This document shows, piece after piece, positions 44,805 to 55,667 of a DNA stretch of 64,000 nucleotides; positions within the stretch are counted from its first letter, which is position 1, and the number at the start of each line of letters is the position of its first letter. This stretch comes from Texcoconibacillus texcoconensis (GTDB lineage: Bacteria > Bacillota > Bacilli > Bacillales > Salisediminibacteriaceae), in contig NZ_JACHHB010000002.1 in NCBI RefSeq assembly GCF_014202575.1, forward strand, positions 124,001 to 188,000, written 5' to 3'. Under the pieces are notes generated by a model. It was given only the letters and a program-made list of their open reading frames with translations, searched no databases and was not told the DNA's origin. The translations under genes and the position numbers were made by a program.

Positions 44805-46013
44805 TCAAAACGTCATAGGTTGTTCATTTTCGTGTGAGTCGAAAATCATTCTTAACAGTTGTTGACCTGTTTCCTCAAGAATACCTTCTAAGTCAAAACA
44901 TACACTTCTTACTCTAATATCACCGATTTGTTCATCAAATGATTGTATATGTTTTGTCGGATAAACTAGAATTGCTTCTGCACAATGCTTTGAAGTGGCA
45001 TAGGAAACAGCTTGGTAAATATCTTGTTGACTAGGTAGTTTTGCAGTTTTGTATTTCGTGTCTATGACCCACTTCACTTCGCCTGTTGCTACATCATAAA
45101 TGACTAAATCAATGTCCATATACAATGAACTTCGTTCTCCTATTGGAACACGTTCTTGCACTTTCAATTCATACTTTTCAGGTAAATATTCACTTAAGAA
45201 TTGAGCAACAAAACGTTCGAACAACTGTGCCATATTCACAATAAATGGAAGCATCCTCTGTTCTCCAGTTTGATGGTGTGGGCCCATATGTTCCAAAAAT
45301 AATTGACACAAGACATGTAATGGCTGATAGTCTACATTCATTCTGTTATATGAACGATTGCGACATTTATTTGCAGCAAGTGGAACAAGTGATACTTGGC
45401 TTTGTAGAGCACGATAAGCTCTACCAATATGCTTTTGGACATGTTCACTACACAGTTCACTTTGACGTATCTTCTTCAACGACCATAAAAGGATTTGATT
45501 ATCCTCTATATCTGAAAGATGCTCATCAAATTCACACACCACCCCTGTATCCAAAGGCCTTCTTAACATATCATGCACATTCCATTTTCCACGAACATAA
45601 GGAAGTCGATCTACTTGCTGTTGGTACTCATGATATATCCCTTTTTTTAACCTTTGTTGGATTTTCTGACTTAACAAATAGGCAAGTCGATCATAGAATT
45701 CTTGTAACGTCTCACACTCCATCCATCCTTCTAGAAACTGAAAAGATTTTAACTCATAAGCATATTCCAGCATACGAAAAATATTTGACAGTGAAACTTT
45801 TGGGGCAAGGTATAGGCCCATATCTGGATTTATTGGTATATATCCAACCCACCCTTGAGATTTTAACAGCCAATGCTCATTAGTCTTTGGCGAAGGAAAT
45901 TCAACCGTTACTTTACTTCCGTAATTCTCCCAAATCCGTTCTCCCATTTCAGTAGTAATCGTGTTTATCGAAAAAAACTGTGCTTCATATTCTTTTAACG
46001 TTAGCCATTCCAT
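44805..46013 (-). CDS. mcrC: McrC family nuclease subunit
   Basis: Endonuclease subunit of a McrBC type IV restriction system cutting modified-cytosine DNA. 402 aa. The C-terminal PD-(D/E)XK core shows MDIDLVIYD and KWVIDTKYKTAKLP, with the catalytic Asp and D-x-K. QLFERFVAQFLSEYL lies just before it. AAGGGTG precedes ATG 46013. It begins three bases after the mcrB stop, so the two are coupled. Confidence 0.9.
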   Translation of the reverse strand: MEWLTLKEYEAQFFSINTITTEMGERIWENYGSKVTVEFPSPKTNEHWLLKSQGWVGYIPINPDMGLYLAPKVSLSNIFRMLEYAYELKSFQFLEGWMECETLQEFYDRLAYLLSQKIQQRLKKGIYHEYQQQVDRLPYVRGKWNVHDMLRRPLDTGVVCEFDEHLSDIEDNQILLWSLKKIRQSELCSEHVQKHIGRAYRALQSQVSLVPLAANKCRNRSYNRMNVDYQPLHVLCQLFLEHMGPHHQTGEQRMLPFIVNMAQLFERFVAQFLSEYLPEKYELKVQERVPIGERSSLYMDIDLVIYDVATGEVKWVIDTKYKTAKLPSQQDIYQAVSYATSKHCAEAILVYPTKHIQSFDEQIGDIRVRSVCFDLEGILEETGQQLLRMIFDSHENEQPMTF

Positions 46014-46016
46014 GAA

Positions 46017-47603
46017 TTACACCCTTAATCGTTCGTTCACACTTTGCCAACGAAATTGTTGAATTTTGTTTGGCTGATCGAAAAAATACTCTTCTAAATA
46101 TGGTTCAATTTCCATACACCAAATATCTCCCAAATGTTGGTGAAGGTTTTCAATCAAGAAAAAAGATATACCTATTTCATAATGAGGGTCCCCAATTTGT
46201 TCATTCAAGTCGTGTAATACTTCTATTAGTGGCTCAACATTGGTTTCTGTTTGTTGGTGGTATTGACGTAAAATATCATAATTAGGATATAAGGAAATAA
46301 AAGCAAACCTTCTACGCAAAGCATTATCCATTAACGCAATCGAACGATCAGCGGTGTTCATCGTTCCGATCACCTTGACATTTGTTGGAATGCTGAAGTT
46401 ACCTCCTCCGGCAAGTGGAATACTCCGGTCTCTGTATTCTAATAAATACATCAACTCCCCGAACACTCTAGATAGATTCGCACGGTTAATCTCATCGATA
46501 ATCAAAACACAATCTCCAGTTTTTGTACGAGCTTTTTCACAAAATTCAAGAAAGCGACCAGGAACAACATCATATTGAAGTACTTGATTTTCATTCGTCA
46601 CAGGTCTTAAACCTTGAATAAAGTCTTCATAAGCATAACTAGGATGAAATTGCACGAGATCAGAAAAGCCCTCGCCACCACCTATGAAATATTTAGCCAA
46701 CCACTCTGCTATGTATGTTTTACCTGTTCCTGGTGGGCCATATAATATGCCTTGTCCTTTCCTTTCAATGGCACGAATCCATCGATTGATGGCTTCTGTC
46801 GATTCACCAATATCATTACTTAAATCAGAAATAGAATAGGTTTGATTCAACTCTGTATTTTCTATCGGATCCTGAGGTATTTCTGTTGGTTCAACATGAA
46901 TGCTCTTCGACAACTGATTTTGATTAAGTTGGAACAAAAAGAAATCTAGCTCAAGATAATCTTTAACACCCAGTTCAGTATATAGTTCAGTCATTTGCTG
47001 CTGAAACTCGTCAATACTTTCAAATGTATAACCTAATCCTTTTAACGCACTTTTTGACTCTTTATTATAGAGTGCAAATTGATCAGGATGAAAAACCATG
47101 ACTTGGCCTGTTGCAGTATTGTATCCAAAACCTCGAATCTGATATATTTCTCTCGCTTTTTCAATGGGTGATTTTTTCTCATCATTCAATATTTTTATAG
47201 CATGATGAATCAGTTCCTGTTTGTCTAGGTCGGTTTCATGTGTTAGTTGAGGGCCAAACTGTCGTGACCCTGATCCCCATATTGAATTCCCATAGTATTG
47301 AAATTCCCCCTTTTCTATAGCTTGCTTCAACGCTTCAATACTAGATGTATCCTTTTCACTCATTTCAAAAATATTAACTCTTTTATTATTTATCATCCCA
47401 TATCCAATCGACCATATCTCTTTATTAAATGTATCCAAATCAACATTCTCCGGACGAGACAGTAATTGACGGATTTGTTCTGCACGAAATCGGCGAATTC
47501 TTACAATGAGTTGATTTAACGGCTTTTCATAAAACGTATATAACTCAGTTTTCAGTTTTTCAAGTGTAATGTCGCCACTTATACTCAAGATTTCACACCC
47601 CAC
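46017..47603 (-). CDS. mcrB: McrB family AAA+ GTPase
   Basis: Motor subunit of McrBC. The N-terminal ~250 residues form the target-recognition part; the type is not clear. AAA+ core: Walker A GILYGPPGTGKTYIAEW near residue 288, Walker B VLIIDEINRANLSRVFGEL, and the McrB GTP-specificity motif GTMNTADRSIALMDNALRRR. 528 aa. Start GTG 47603; TTG 47588 with GGGGTG upstream is an alternative. Heads the mcrBC operon. Confidence 0.92.
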   Translation of the reverse strand: MGCEILSISGDITLEKLKTELYTFYEKPLNQLIVRIRRFRAEQIRQLLSRPENVDLDTFNKEIWSIGYGMINNKRVNIFEMSEKDTSSIEALKQAIEKGEFQYYGNSIWGSGSRQFGPQLTHETDLDKQELIHHAIKILNDEKKSPIEKAREIYQIRGFGYNTATGQVMVFHPDQFALYNKESKSALKGLGYTFESIDEFQQQMTELYTELGVKDYLELDFFLFQLNQNQLSKSIHVEPTEIPQDPIENTELNQTYSISDLSNDIGESTEAINRWIRAIERKGQGILYGPPGTGKTYIAEWLAKYFIGGGEGFSDLVQFHPSYAYEDFIQGLRPVTNENQVLQYDVVPGRFLEFCEKARTKTGDCVLIIDEINRANLSRVFGELMYLLEYRDRSIPLAGGGNFSIPTNVKVIGTMNTADRSIALMDNALRRRFAFISLYPNYDILRQYHQQTETNVEPLIEVLHDLNEQIGDPHYEIGISFFLIENLHQHLGDIWCMEIEPYLEEYFFDQPNKIQQFRWQSVNERLRV

Positions 47604-48156
47604 ATATTAATGTTTATATTTCTCCTTTAATGCGTTATATGATGGATCAAATACACTATAAAAAAACAGTGCATTTCACTTTATTCATTTACTTGCCCGA
47701 ACATTGATATTACTAATATTTTACTATTCAAGCGACATGATTGCCAATGGAAGGGAAGAGACGGAATTCCGCTTCTAATCAAGCAACATACATGTCACGC
47801 TGTCCTTCACACACTATTGGTAAAACAACCCTTCCAGCCCAATGATAGCCCCTCTTGCCGACGCTCCTGAACTGCGTCCGCGAGTTGGCGCATCGTTCTT
47901 TTTCTTCAGCCATCGTACCAACAACATTCGCAATATACCGCTTCAAGATCACAAGTGCGTCCCTCATTACAAGACACTGATCATACATGACAAAGGCGTA
48001 TTCGTGTGACCAAAATATGTCCGATAAATGTGAAGAATTAGAGAAGATATATATTTTTAGGTCTATAGTTTTGTTATAGATGATTTAATAGAAGATATTA
48101 ATGCTATTATTTTTAGTTAAATTCAAAAACCCGAGTGCTTTAAAGGAGGAAGTATT
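47604..48156. other. Intergenic region between mcrB and the chemotaxis receptor
   Basis: About 550 bp carrying divergent promoters. A 69-codon minus-strand frame at 47779-47988 (ending RVVLPIVCEGQRDMYVA) is open but has no good ribosome site and matches no family I know; it may be a transposase-like relic. I do not call it as a gene. Confidence 0.4.
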
Positions 48157-50142
48157 GTGTTTAGCAACAAAAGTCTTATAACAAAAGTAGCATCAGTGAC
48201 GCTGTTTATTGTTGCTTTGTTAGTCATTTTTTTCTTGTACAAGGGATTTACAGATCAGTCATCACTTAGAGAACATAATGCAGAACGAGAATCAGACCTA
48301 ATTTCTAATGCAGTGAATAATACGATTACAAACCAGTTTAGGCAAATAGAAATAGGAATTGCTGCAATTGAAGAGAACGAAGACATTATCAATGCATTTG
48401 CAGATCGAGATAGAGATCGATTAAATGATTTAACGCTTCCAATCATGGAAAATTTAAGCGATCACGGAATTGAACAGTTCCAATTTCATTTACCAAATGG
48501 AACGAGTTTCTTCCGTGCGCATCAGCCTGAAGACTACGGGGACGATTTGACTAGCTTTCGCCAAACTGTTGTGGAAGCCAACCAAAGAGAAGAGGTAATC
48601 ACAGCCCTAGAAGGTGGCGTAGCAGGAGCAGGATTTAGACATGTTATTCCTATCTCACATGATAACTCACATATAGGTACAGTTGAAATTGGATTAGGTT
48701 TGCACAAAGGCATATTAGACCAACTGAAAACAAACTACGATGGAGAATGGTTTTTTTATGGGATTGAGGATGATCAAGCAAGATATTTACTAGGGACCGA
48801 AGAAGAAAGTCCTGTCTCTATCACAAATCCGATGATGGAAGATATCAACCAGAACAAAATGATCAGTGAAAATATAGACTCCCACCAGGTTAATATCATT
48901 CCTCTCAAAGATTTTAATGAAGATGTCAAATGGTATATACAACGAGTAGAAGACCAAACAGAACAAATCGCGCAAGTCAACAGACAGAACCTAAATAACT
49001 TTTTATTAGGAACATTCATTTCTATGATCGGCATTGGATTTATTATTATTCTGTTACGTTCTTTTTTAAAGCCATTAACAGACATGTCCAACCATTTCGA
49101 ACAAATTGCAAATGGCGACTTGAGCGTTCCATCATTAACTGTTAAAAATAAAGATGAAATTGGAACGTTAGCCATATCTGTAAACAAAATGGTAGAAAGT
49201 ATCCGAGATTTGATCGGTAGTGCCAATACAATTTCAGAACAGACTGCAGCATCAAGTGAAGAACTTTCTTCTTCATCAACCCAAATTAAAGACAGTATCG
49301 AGCAAGTATCTTCAACAACAGAAGAATTAGCCACAGGGGCTACATCACAAGCAGAAGAAACAAATAATGCTTTAGTATTTATACAAACAATAAATGAAGA
49401 TATTCAGAATATAAATGCAAATTTAAAACAGTTAGATCATCATTCAACTAACGGATTACAAACAAGCAATAAAGGAATTGAAAGCTCTAGTAAAGCCAAA
49501 GAGCAAATGAACCTTATTGAGTCTAAAGTGTCAGAAACATCAAATGAGATCATGATTTTAAGTGAAAAATCAAAAGAAATATCTAGCATTTTAAATGTCA
49601 TTGAAGGAATTTCTGACCAAACAAACCTTCTAGCATTAAATGCTTCAATTGAAGCCGCAAGAGCAGGCGAACACGGAAAAGGATTCGCAGTAGTAGCTGA
49701 AGAAGTAAGAAAATTAGCCGAGCAAACCGGTAATGAAATAGACCAAATTTCTTCCATCATTAGCGCAATCCAAACAGAGGTCTCTCAATCAGGACAATCA
49801 ATGAAAGAAGTCGTAAATCAAGTTCAAACAGGCGGAAAAGTCATTGATGAAAATGTTGATTCTTTTAAAGAAATCGACCAAGTAGTAAGAGAGATGACAG
49901 AAACAGTTGGTCAAGTTTCATCAGCAGCCACTCAAATTACCGAGCGTATAGCAGAAAGTGTATCAGCCATTGAGAACATCGCAAGTATTACAGAAGAAAG
50001 TTCCGCAGCCTCAGAACAACTATCAGCTACAATGGAAGAACAAAATGTCTCCATGCAGGAAATTAACAGTATGGCAGAAGGCTTAGCAAAATATGCCGAA
50101 GACCTTAATGAATCCCTTTCTCAATTTAAATTACACAAATAA
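48157..50142 (+). CDS. Methyl-accepting chemotaxis protein
   Basis: 661-aa chemoreceptor. TM1 (about 10-30), an extracellular Cache-type sensor (about 35-280) with the pattern [21 protein letters not shown]2 (about 285-305), HAMP (305-358) and a cytoplasmic signalling helix with the conserved tip [19 protein letters not shown] and [20 protein letters not shown] 48157 follows AAAGGAGGAAG. No CheBR-binding pentapeptide at the C-terminus. It stands alone between defence genes and ends at a strong terminator. Confidence 0.95.
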   Translation: MFSNKSLITKVASVTLFIVALLVIFFLYKGFTDQSSLREHNAERESDLISNAVNNTITNQFRQIEIGIAAIEENEDIINAFADRDRDRLNDLTLPIMENLSDHGIEQFQFHLPNGTSFFRAHQPEDYGDDLTSFRQTVVEANQREEVITALEGGVAGAGFRHVIPISHDNSHIGTVEIGLGLHKGILDQLKTNYDGEWFFYGIEDDQARYLLGTEEESPVSITNPMMEDINQNKMISENIDSHQVNIIPLKDFNEDVKWYIQRVEDQTEQIAQVNRQNLNNFLLGTFISMIGIGFIIILLRSFLKPLTDMSNHFEQIANGDLSVPSLTVKNKDEIGTLAISVNKMVESIRDLIGSANTISEQTAASSEELSSSSTQIKDSIEQVSSTTEELATGATSQAEETNNALVFIQTINEDIQNINANLKQLDHHSTNGLQTSNKGIESSSKAKEQMNLIESKVSETSNEIMILSEKSKEISSILNVIEGISDQTNLLALNASIEAARAGEHGKGFAVVAEEVRKLAEQTGNEIDQISSIISAIQTEVSQSGQSMKEVVNQVQTGGKVIDENVDSFKEIDQVVREMTETVGQVSSAATQITERIAESVSAIENIASITEESSAASEQLSATMEEQNVSMQEINSMAEGLAKYAEDLNESLSQFKLHK

Positions 50143-50168
50143 CCATCGAAACATAAAACCCAAAACAT

Positions 50169-50208
50169 CAAGGCACTTTCTAGAAAGTTGTAAAGTGCCT
50201 TGATTTTT
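50169..50208 (+). terminator. Intrinsic terminator of the chemoreceptor gene
   Basis: CAAGGCACTTT (50169-50179) and AAAGTGCCTTG (50192-50202) form an 11-bp stem followed by ATTTTTAA. Confidence 0.88.
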
Positions 50209-50240
50209 AATATACCTTAAAAAGAACGGAGGGAATACAT

Positions 50241-50636
50241 ATGAAGAAAACAGCGAAAGTTGTGGCAGCTATCATCGAAAATGAGAACGAAGAAATTTTA
50301 TGTGCATTACGATCGCCAGAAATGTCTCTTCCTAACTTGTGGGAATTTCCAGGTGGTAAGGTTGAAGAAGGTGAAGACATCTATGCAGCCTTAGCTCGTG
50401 AAATTGAAGAGGAAATGCATTGTAAAATTGAAACGGAAGAATTATTCAATGAAAATGTACATGAATATGAGGCGTTTATCATCAACCTGATCGCCATAAA
50501 GTGTAAAGTGGTGGAAGGAACCCCTGTAAATAGTGAGCATTCTAAACTCATTTGGTTAAAAAGAGAAAATCTCAACTCATTGAAATGGGCACCGGCTGAT
50601 ATTCCAGCAGTGGAACAATTGGTGAATGAGCTATAA
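50241..50636 (+). CDS. Nudix hydrolase (MutT / CTP pyrophosphohydrolase-like)
   Basis: 131 aa. The Nudix box is complete: GGKVEEGED, then AREIEEEM with the metal-binding glutamates. The N-terminus KKTAKVVAAIIENENEEILC matches 8-oxo-dGTPase/CTPase types. GGAGGG lies before ATG 50241. It is convergent with a DEAD/DUF3427 helicase-nuclease, a neighbour often seen for this Nudix type. Substrate uncertain. Confidence 0.9.
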   Translation: MKKTAKVVAAIIENENEEILCALRSPEMSLPNLWEFPGGKVEEGEDIYAALAREIEEEMHCKIETEELFNENVHEYEAFIINLIAIKCKVVEGTPVNSEHSKLIWLKRENLNSLKWAPADIPAVEQLVNEL

Positions 50637-50705
50637 GTCTTAAACTCTATATGCGTACCAAAAAAGAGCCTTCCCGCTTTTATGAGAAGACTCAGACTTA
50701 AGCAA

Positions 50706-53700
50706 TCAAATGATATTCTTGTTTGCTTTCGGTAATAGACTCGGTGGCATTTCTTCATTTAATTTCCACTCAAAGCTTATCGGCTTTTCACCATAATGTC
50801 TTACGTACTCACACGTACCCAAGAAAGTAAATGGCGCAGTATATCCATTTTCTTTTTTATATTCACGAACAAAAAGTGCAATTTTGTGGTCATTTTCCTT
50901 ATGGTGAATGTACCGCTGTGCAGTTGGGCTTGATTCTGTCAGTGTACTTTGTGATTGCCAATGAAATAACCGCTCATTAATCGCATAATCTTCATAACGT
51001 GTTGATGGCGAGAAGTCCTTTTCGGATTTATTTAGTGTGATAAAAAACGTATCGATTTTCTTATCTTTAAAATGTTTTACACCTTCTCTAAATGCTGGAC
51101 ATTCCTCTTCATTAAAGTAATCGAACGCTGCCATAATTTGTTCCTTAGAATACGTTGAATGTACCGTTAACGGCGTACTAAAATCAAAATCATGTGCTAT
51201 TTCCAGCGTTTTAATTGATTGGTGATTATACTGCAAAATCCCCTCAATCTCAAATCGCATTTGCTCGTTTTCTAAGATTCTCATTAATCCCTCTTCAACA
51301 CTTCCGAAACCTTCTTTTTCTGGTTCATATCTGTAAAAAGAATAATAGAGCATGTTACGCATTAGTCTCTCGTCATCTTTAGTAATCTCTCGGTTCCCAC
51401 GAACATACCCGATAAAAAACTCAAGTAATTTTTTTGAGTTTAAATGAAATAACTTCGGTAATCGCTTCGTAATCTCTACTTCCTTTTCAAGTTTAAAATC
51501 AGGAGCAAGTTCCGCTTCAACCAACATTCGTTGAAAAGATCGATTCCCGCTCTTCCCGTAAAAATCATAAAGAGATAATTGATAATAATTTAGAAAGTTT
51601 ACTAAGTTTAATTCTTGATCACTATTCCTATGGAATGCTTTTAATTTTTGTAACAAGTTTCGTTTCGTGTTATCCGTTGCTTTTATATTGCTTAGAATAT
51701 ATTCCTTTGCTTGCTTCTCTAATTGAATGAAACTTCCCTTTGGTAAATTAGAGAACCCTTTGTCTACATAATGTTTAATAGAGTACTTAGTTTTTCCTAT
51801 CAATGCACGGAATTTTTCCTCAAAACTATAATTTTTATGGGCTTGTCCTATAAAATCTAAAACCGTTAAACATTCTTTTCCTTCCACCAAGCGTAACCCT
51901 CTACCCAACTGCTGTAAAAACACAGTTAGACTCTCTGTTGGACGCAAAAATAAAATCGTATTTACATCAGGAATATCGACCCCTTCATTGTAGAGGTCTG
52001 CAACAAAAATAAATGTTATGTCTCCGTTTACCAAGTCATTTCTTGCTGACTCTCTCTCCACTTTTTCCGATTCACCATGTAAAGCAATTGATGGGATGCC
52101 TCTTTCATTAAAATAATTTGCCATATACTTCGCATGTTCAACGCCAGCACAAAATCCTAACCCCTTTACTTCGGCAATGTCGGTTACATATTTGTACAAA
52201 CTATTCACGATTTGATTACTACGTATTTTGTCATTAGTATATACATTCTCTAGTTCTTTTAAGTCATACCCATTTCCTCGCCACTTCAGTTTTGATAAAT
52301 CCACCGTATCACTAACACAGAAATACTGAAATGGACTTAGCAGTTTTTTATTTATTGCTTCTGTTAAGCGCATTTCTGAAGCAATTCGCCCATCAAAATA
52401 TGATAAAACATCTTTGCCATCCATACGCTCTGGTGTTGCAGTTAAGCCCAACAACACTTTCGGTTGGAAATGGTTCAGTAATTTTTGATAGGAATTTGCC
52501 GCAGCATGATGAAATTCATCAACAATAATAAAGTCATAAAAATCACTTGTTACTTTCTCGTACAATTTCATACTATTAAAACTTTGAATACTAACAAATA
52601 AATGATCCAAGGAGCTAGGTTCACTTCCACCAACTAGTAAATCCCCAAAATTAAAATCTTTTAGGATCGCTCGAAACGTATCTCTACTTTGTTTTAAGAT
52701 TTCTTCTCGATGAGCTACAAATAAAAGTTTTGCACGATTTCCATTCTTTTTCATAAACCTACGATAATCAAAAGCAGAAATAACCGTCTTGCCGACACCT
52801 GTAGCGGCAACTAATAAATTCTTATGTCTATCAAACACTTCACGCTCGACTTCCAAGTTTTCTAACATCTCTTTTTGATAATGATAAGGCTGAATGTCAA
52901 AGCTAAAGTGAAAGTCAGTATTCTCCTTCTTTTCTTTTTTGGTTAGTGCTAATTTTAAGCGTTCTTGATCTTTTTCCATTTCGCTGTTAAACTTCTTGAA
53001 TTCCCCGTCGTTCCAATAACTTTCAAAAGTTGCATCAAACTGTCGAATGATATCAAACGAATCTTTTTCTGTAACTTTTAAATTCCATTCTAATCCCGAC
53101 GTTAGCGCAGGATTGGATAAGTTTGAAGATCCGATATATGCAGTTGTAAAACCTGTAGCACGTTTAAACATATAGGCTTTTGCATGAAGACGAGTCCGAT
53201 CCACATCATACGAAATTTTAATTTCTGTATTTGGCAGCTTACTCAATTCCATAATCGCCTTATAATCCGTCGCTTCCATGTAAGAAGTAGTAATAATCCG
53301 TAACTTCCCACCGCTTTCAGCAAACGATTTAAGCTCATCGATAATGATTCGAATGCCACTCCATTTGACGAAGGAAACTAAAAAACCGATTTCATCCGCT
53401 GATAAAATTTCCTTTTTCAGTTCACTAAGCATATCAGGTTCAGAATTAGACCCAGTAAACAGTGAGCTTTCAGCAATTGATGTGACAGGTCGAACTTCTT
53501 TTTCTTTCCTCACACTTCGTACACTATTAATCGTAGAATAAACAGAAGTAAGCACTTCTCCTTCTTCTTTAATTTGTAACCTTTTTAACTCTTCATCACT
53601 TAGGCGGTTACTCAATGTTTCAATAATACTATTACAAGTTTCAATTTGTTCGAGTAATGCTTCTTTATCATCTGTTACATGATCTCTCACATATTTCAAT

Positions 53701-53861
53701 GCTCTCCTAGTAATAGTCGATATGTAAGAGGACAACATTTTTCTCGCTTCTTCAACGTCTAGTGACTCTTTATTTATTTCAAACTTCTCATTATCCAGTA
53801 AATCCAGTTGATCATGTAATTGCTTTGAAATAATTTCCTCATAAATACCTTGATGTGGAAT
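50706..53861 (-). CDS. PLD-nuclease/DEAD helicase/DUF3427 fusion protein
   Basis: Large DNA-processing enzyme of about 1051 aa. Order: PLD-type nuclease domain with HAKAYMF and GSSNLSNPAL near residue 240; SF2 helicase with Walker A VAATGVGKTVISAF, DEFHHAAANSY, GLTATPERMDG and FLQQLGRGLRLVEGK; C-terminal DUF3427. Residues before Met 53738 are coding: 41 more in-frame codons (IPHQGIYEEIISKQLHDQLD...) lead back to ATT 53861, eight bases after AAAAGGAGG, with no ATG, GTG or TTG in that stretch that has a ribosome site. ATT is thus the likely start. Confidence 0.85.
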   Translation of the reverse strand: MPHQGIYEEIISKQLHDQLDLLDNEKFEINKESLDVEEARKMLSSYISTITRRALKYVRDHVTDDKEALLEQIETCNSIIETLSNRLSDEELKRLQIKEEGEVLTSVYSTINSVRSVRKEKEVRPVTSIAESSLFTGSNSEPDMLSELKKEILSADEIGFLVSFVKWSGIRIIIDELKSFAESGGKLRIITTSYMEATDYKAIMELSKLPNTEIKISYDVDRTRLHAKAYMFKRATGFTTAYIGSSNLSNPALTSGLEWNLKVTEKDSFDIIRQFDATFESYWNDGEFKKFNSEMEKDQERLKLALTKKEKKENTDFHFSFDIQPYHYQKEMLENLEVEREVFDRHKNLLVAATGVGKTVISAFDYRRFMKKNGNRAKLLFVAHREEILKQSRDTFRAILKDFNFGDLLVGGSEPSSLDHLFVSIQSFNSMKLYEKVTSDFYDFIIVDEFHHAAANSYQKLLNHFQPKVLLGLTATPERMDGKDVLSYFDGRIASEMRLTEAINKKLLSPFQYFCVSDTVDLSKLKWRGNGYDLKELENVYTNDKIRSNQIVNSLYKYVTDIAEVKGLGFCAGVEHAKYMANYFNERGIPSIALHGESEKVERESARNDLVNGDITFIFVADLYNEGVDIPDVNTILFLRPTESLTVFLQQLGRGLRLVEGKECLTVLDFIGQAHKNYSFEEKFRALIGKTKYSIKHYVDKGFSNLPKGSFIQLEKQAKEYILSNIKATDNTKRNLLQKLKAFHRNSDQELNLVNFLNYYQLSLYDFYGKSGNRSFQRMLVEAELAPDFKLEKEVEITKRLPKLFHLNSKKLLEFFIGYVRGNREITKDDERLMRNMLYYSFYRYEPEKEGFGSVEEGLMRILENEQMRFEIEGILQYNHQSIKTLEIAHDFDFSTPLTVHSTYSKEQIMAAFDYFNEEECPAFREGVKHFKDKKIDTFFITLNKSEKDFSPSTRYEDYAINERLFHWQSQSTLTESSPTAQRYIHHKENDHKIALFVREYKKENGYTAPFTFLGTCEYVRHYGEKPISFEWKLNEEMPPSLLPKANKNII

Positions 53862-54500
53862 GGAGATCCCCTCCTTTTCAGAAACTACCCCTTCAATTTA
53901 TTTCAACTGTTGCTTACTCTCATTCTTTAACAGTCAAAACTTCCATTTTATCAAAACACTTTTTCTAGCATAGTTTTAGTTTTACACAGTCACCCATGAC
54001 CCAATCGGTTGAACAGACTTTTTCATCTCCAAGGATAACCCCCTTATATCACCAGAGGGTGTCGGTAAATATACAAATAAATGGACTTTCCTGTGAGATT
54101 AGTGCTTCTAATTTATTTTTCTCTATCAACTTTCCATACATTAAACATTTCACTTTGTATTTTAGTAGGTGTTAAAGGTATTTCTAATGCTAAAAACCAT
54201 ATTTTTCATACTGTTTCTAATAAAGCTGCTGAATCTTCAGGATTTTTTTCAAGTTTCGGTGTTTCTAGAAGGGTGAAAACAAGTATATATAGTAAAAGGT
54301 AGCTTTGGATTTATCCACGTAAACTAACGGGAATTCACGTGATACAAAATGTCCATCTTGAGAATGAGAAACAATGGTGAAAGCTCCTTTCCATACAAAT
54401 AACTTACTATAAAATGCCTATTTTCTTTAAGTATTTGCCTCAATTTCTCTCTAGAAACAGTCACCCTACTTTTTATGATGGAGCGTTTACATTTCTTGTT
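53862..54500. other. Intergenic region with possible coding relic
   Basis: About 640 bp. The minus strand around 54105-54260 reads like degraded coding DNA (ETPKLEKNPEDSAALLETV, stop, KIWFLALEIPLTPTKIQSEM) with internal stops. No intact gene, and I cannot name the family. Confidence 0.35.
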
Positions 54501-55598
54501 TTAAAAGATACGTTGTCTAGGAAAGCTGTATCGTGAAAAATGTTTATTAAATGTAGCAGCATAAGCAAAAGGCTTGGACAATTCGTTTTTTCTTTCTTCT
54601 GCTATACCATTGTGAACTGACATCGCACTTTTTACTACCTGTGCAAAGTCCAACAATGCAGAATTGTAATCATCAGTTCCAAAATCAGAAGCAAAATCAA
54701 CACTAGGTTTAACAACCATCCATAAATTTGATACCCTCAAGTACTCCCACTTGAAAGATTTCATATTAGATGCAATTTCATCACGCATTTCAGTTGCTAT
54801 ATATATAAACTCCTTCGTTTCTTTTTCCTGCTTACTTACATTTTTAGTCTGAATGGATATTAAAAATTTTTCTACTTCAGACTTCAAATTATTTAGTTGA
54901 TGATAATACTTATCCTTAAAACGCCTAATTTGGGCAGGTGTGATATTCCCATCAGGGAAAACAAGTAAATTACTTAAAATTTTCGTTCTCAAACTATCAC
55001 TATTGGTTACATTTACTCTTTGCATTGAATTATGTTGAAGACCATCAATTTTCACCCTATTCTCGGATGTTTTCTTTAAAAAATCATGCAGGTGTTTTTT
55101 ATTATCAGTAAAAGGCGTCAAATCGTTTTTAACACTCAAACAACTTGCTAAATAAGCCATAAATGGTTTGGCAATAATATCAGGTGCCTCATACCAACCA
55201 CCATCAATTCTTCTTACGTAACCTCTATGTTCTAATTCTGCTCCTAAATCCATTATCTTACCACTATGTATAGTAAATGGAGTTAACTTTCCTTTTCTAT
55301 TTTTGTTATCTTTCCAATTTCTTAGTCCCTCAAAATTTTTTGGTTCAATATGTTTTTCAACATAATTTAAAAAGTTTTGCTCAAATCCATCCATGCTCAT
55401 GATATAGTATTCTGGTGCTGTCGGAGTCACCAATTCGTAATCTATCAAATCTCTCATATATTTTTTCTTAAACATTTCAGGCCTGTCTACATATTCTATA
55501 GGAGCAATTGTTTGAATACGATCCCAATAAAAAAGTGCACTTTTTAACCATGTACCTTGTGGAATATTTATTGTTGGATAATAAATGACACCATCCAT
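54501..55598 (-). CDS. DUF6236-type protein of unknown function
   Basis: 365 aa. The opening MDGVIYYPTINIPQG, LKSALFYWDRIQTIAPIEYV fits the DUF6236 pattern, a family I know mainly from mobile and defence regions. No enzyme motif stands out; the middle is helical. ATG 55598 is chosen because GGGGGAG lies five bases before it; the frame is open to 55622. The upstream gene (55668-56362) is 69 bases away on the same strand, so the two are a probable operon. Confidence 0.7.
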   Translation of the reverse strand: MDGVIYYPTINIPQGTWLKSALFYWDRIQTIAPIEYVDRPEMFKKKYMRDLIDYELVTPTAPEYYIMSMDGFEQNFLNYVEKHIEPKNFEGLRNWKDNKNRKGKLTPFTIHSGKIMDLGAELEHRGYVRRIDGGWYEAPDIIAKPFMAYLASCLSVKNDLTPFTDNKKHLHDFLKKTSENRVKIDGLQHNSMQRVNVTNSDSLRTKILSNLLVFPDGNITPAQIRRFKDKYYHQLNNLKSEVEKFLISIQTKNVSKQEKETKEFIYIATEMRDEIASNMKSFKWEYLRVSNLWMVVKPSVDFASDFGTDDYNSALLDFAQVVKSAMSVHNGIAEERKNELSKPFAYAATFNKHFSRYSFPRQRIF

Positions 55599-55667
55599 TT
55601 TTACTCCCCCAAACCTAAACAAAGTGATATGAATTAAAGTCTAATACGATCATAAAAAGCGACAAAT

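Noticed and set aside
45245-45883. Long plus-strand frame (212 codons) opposite mcrC
   Set aside because: It is antisense to the well-supported mcrC gene and shows no family motifs or ribosome site.
47779-47988. Minus-strand 69-codon frame between mcrB and the chemoreceptor
   Set aside because: No good ribosome site and no recognised family; kept only as a note in the intergenic entry.
54081-54302. Plus-strand 73-codon frame starting MDFPVRLVLLIYFSLS
   Set aside because: No ribosome site; the opposite strand here looks more like decayed coding DNA, and the frame has no recognisable pattern.
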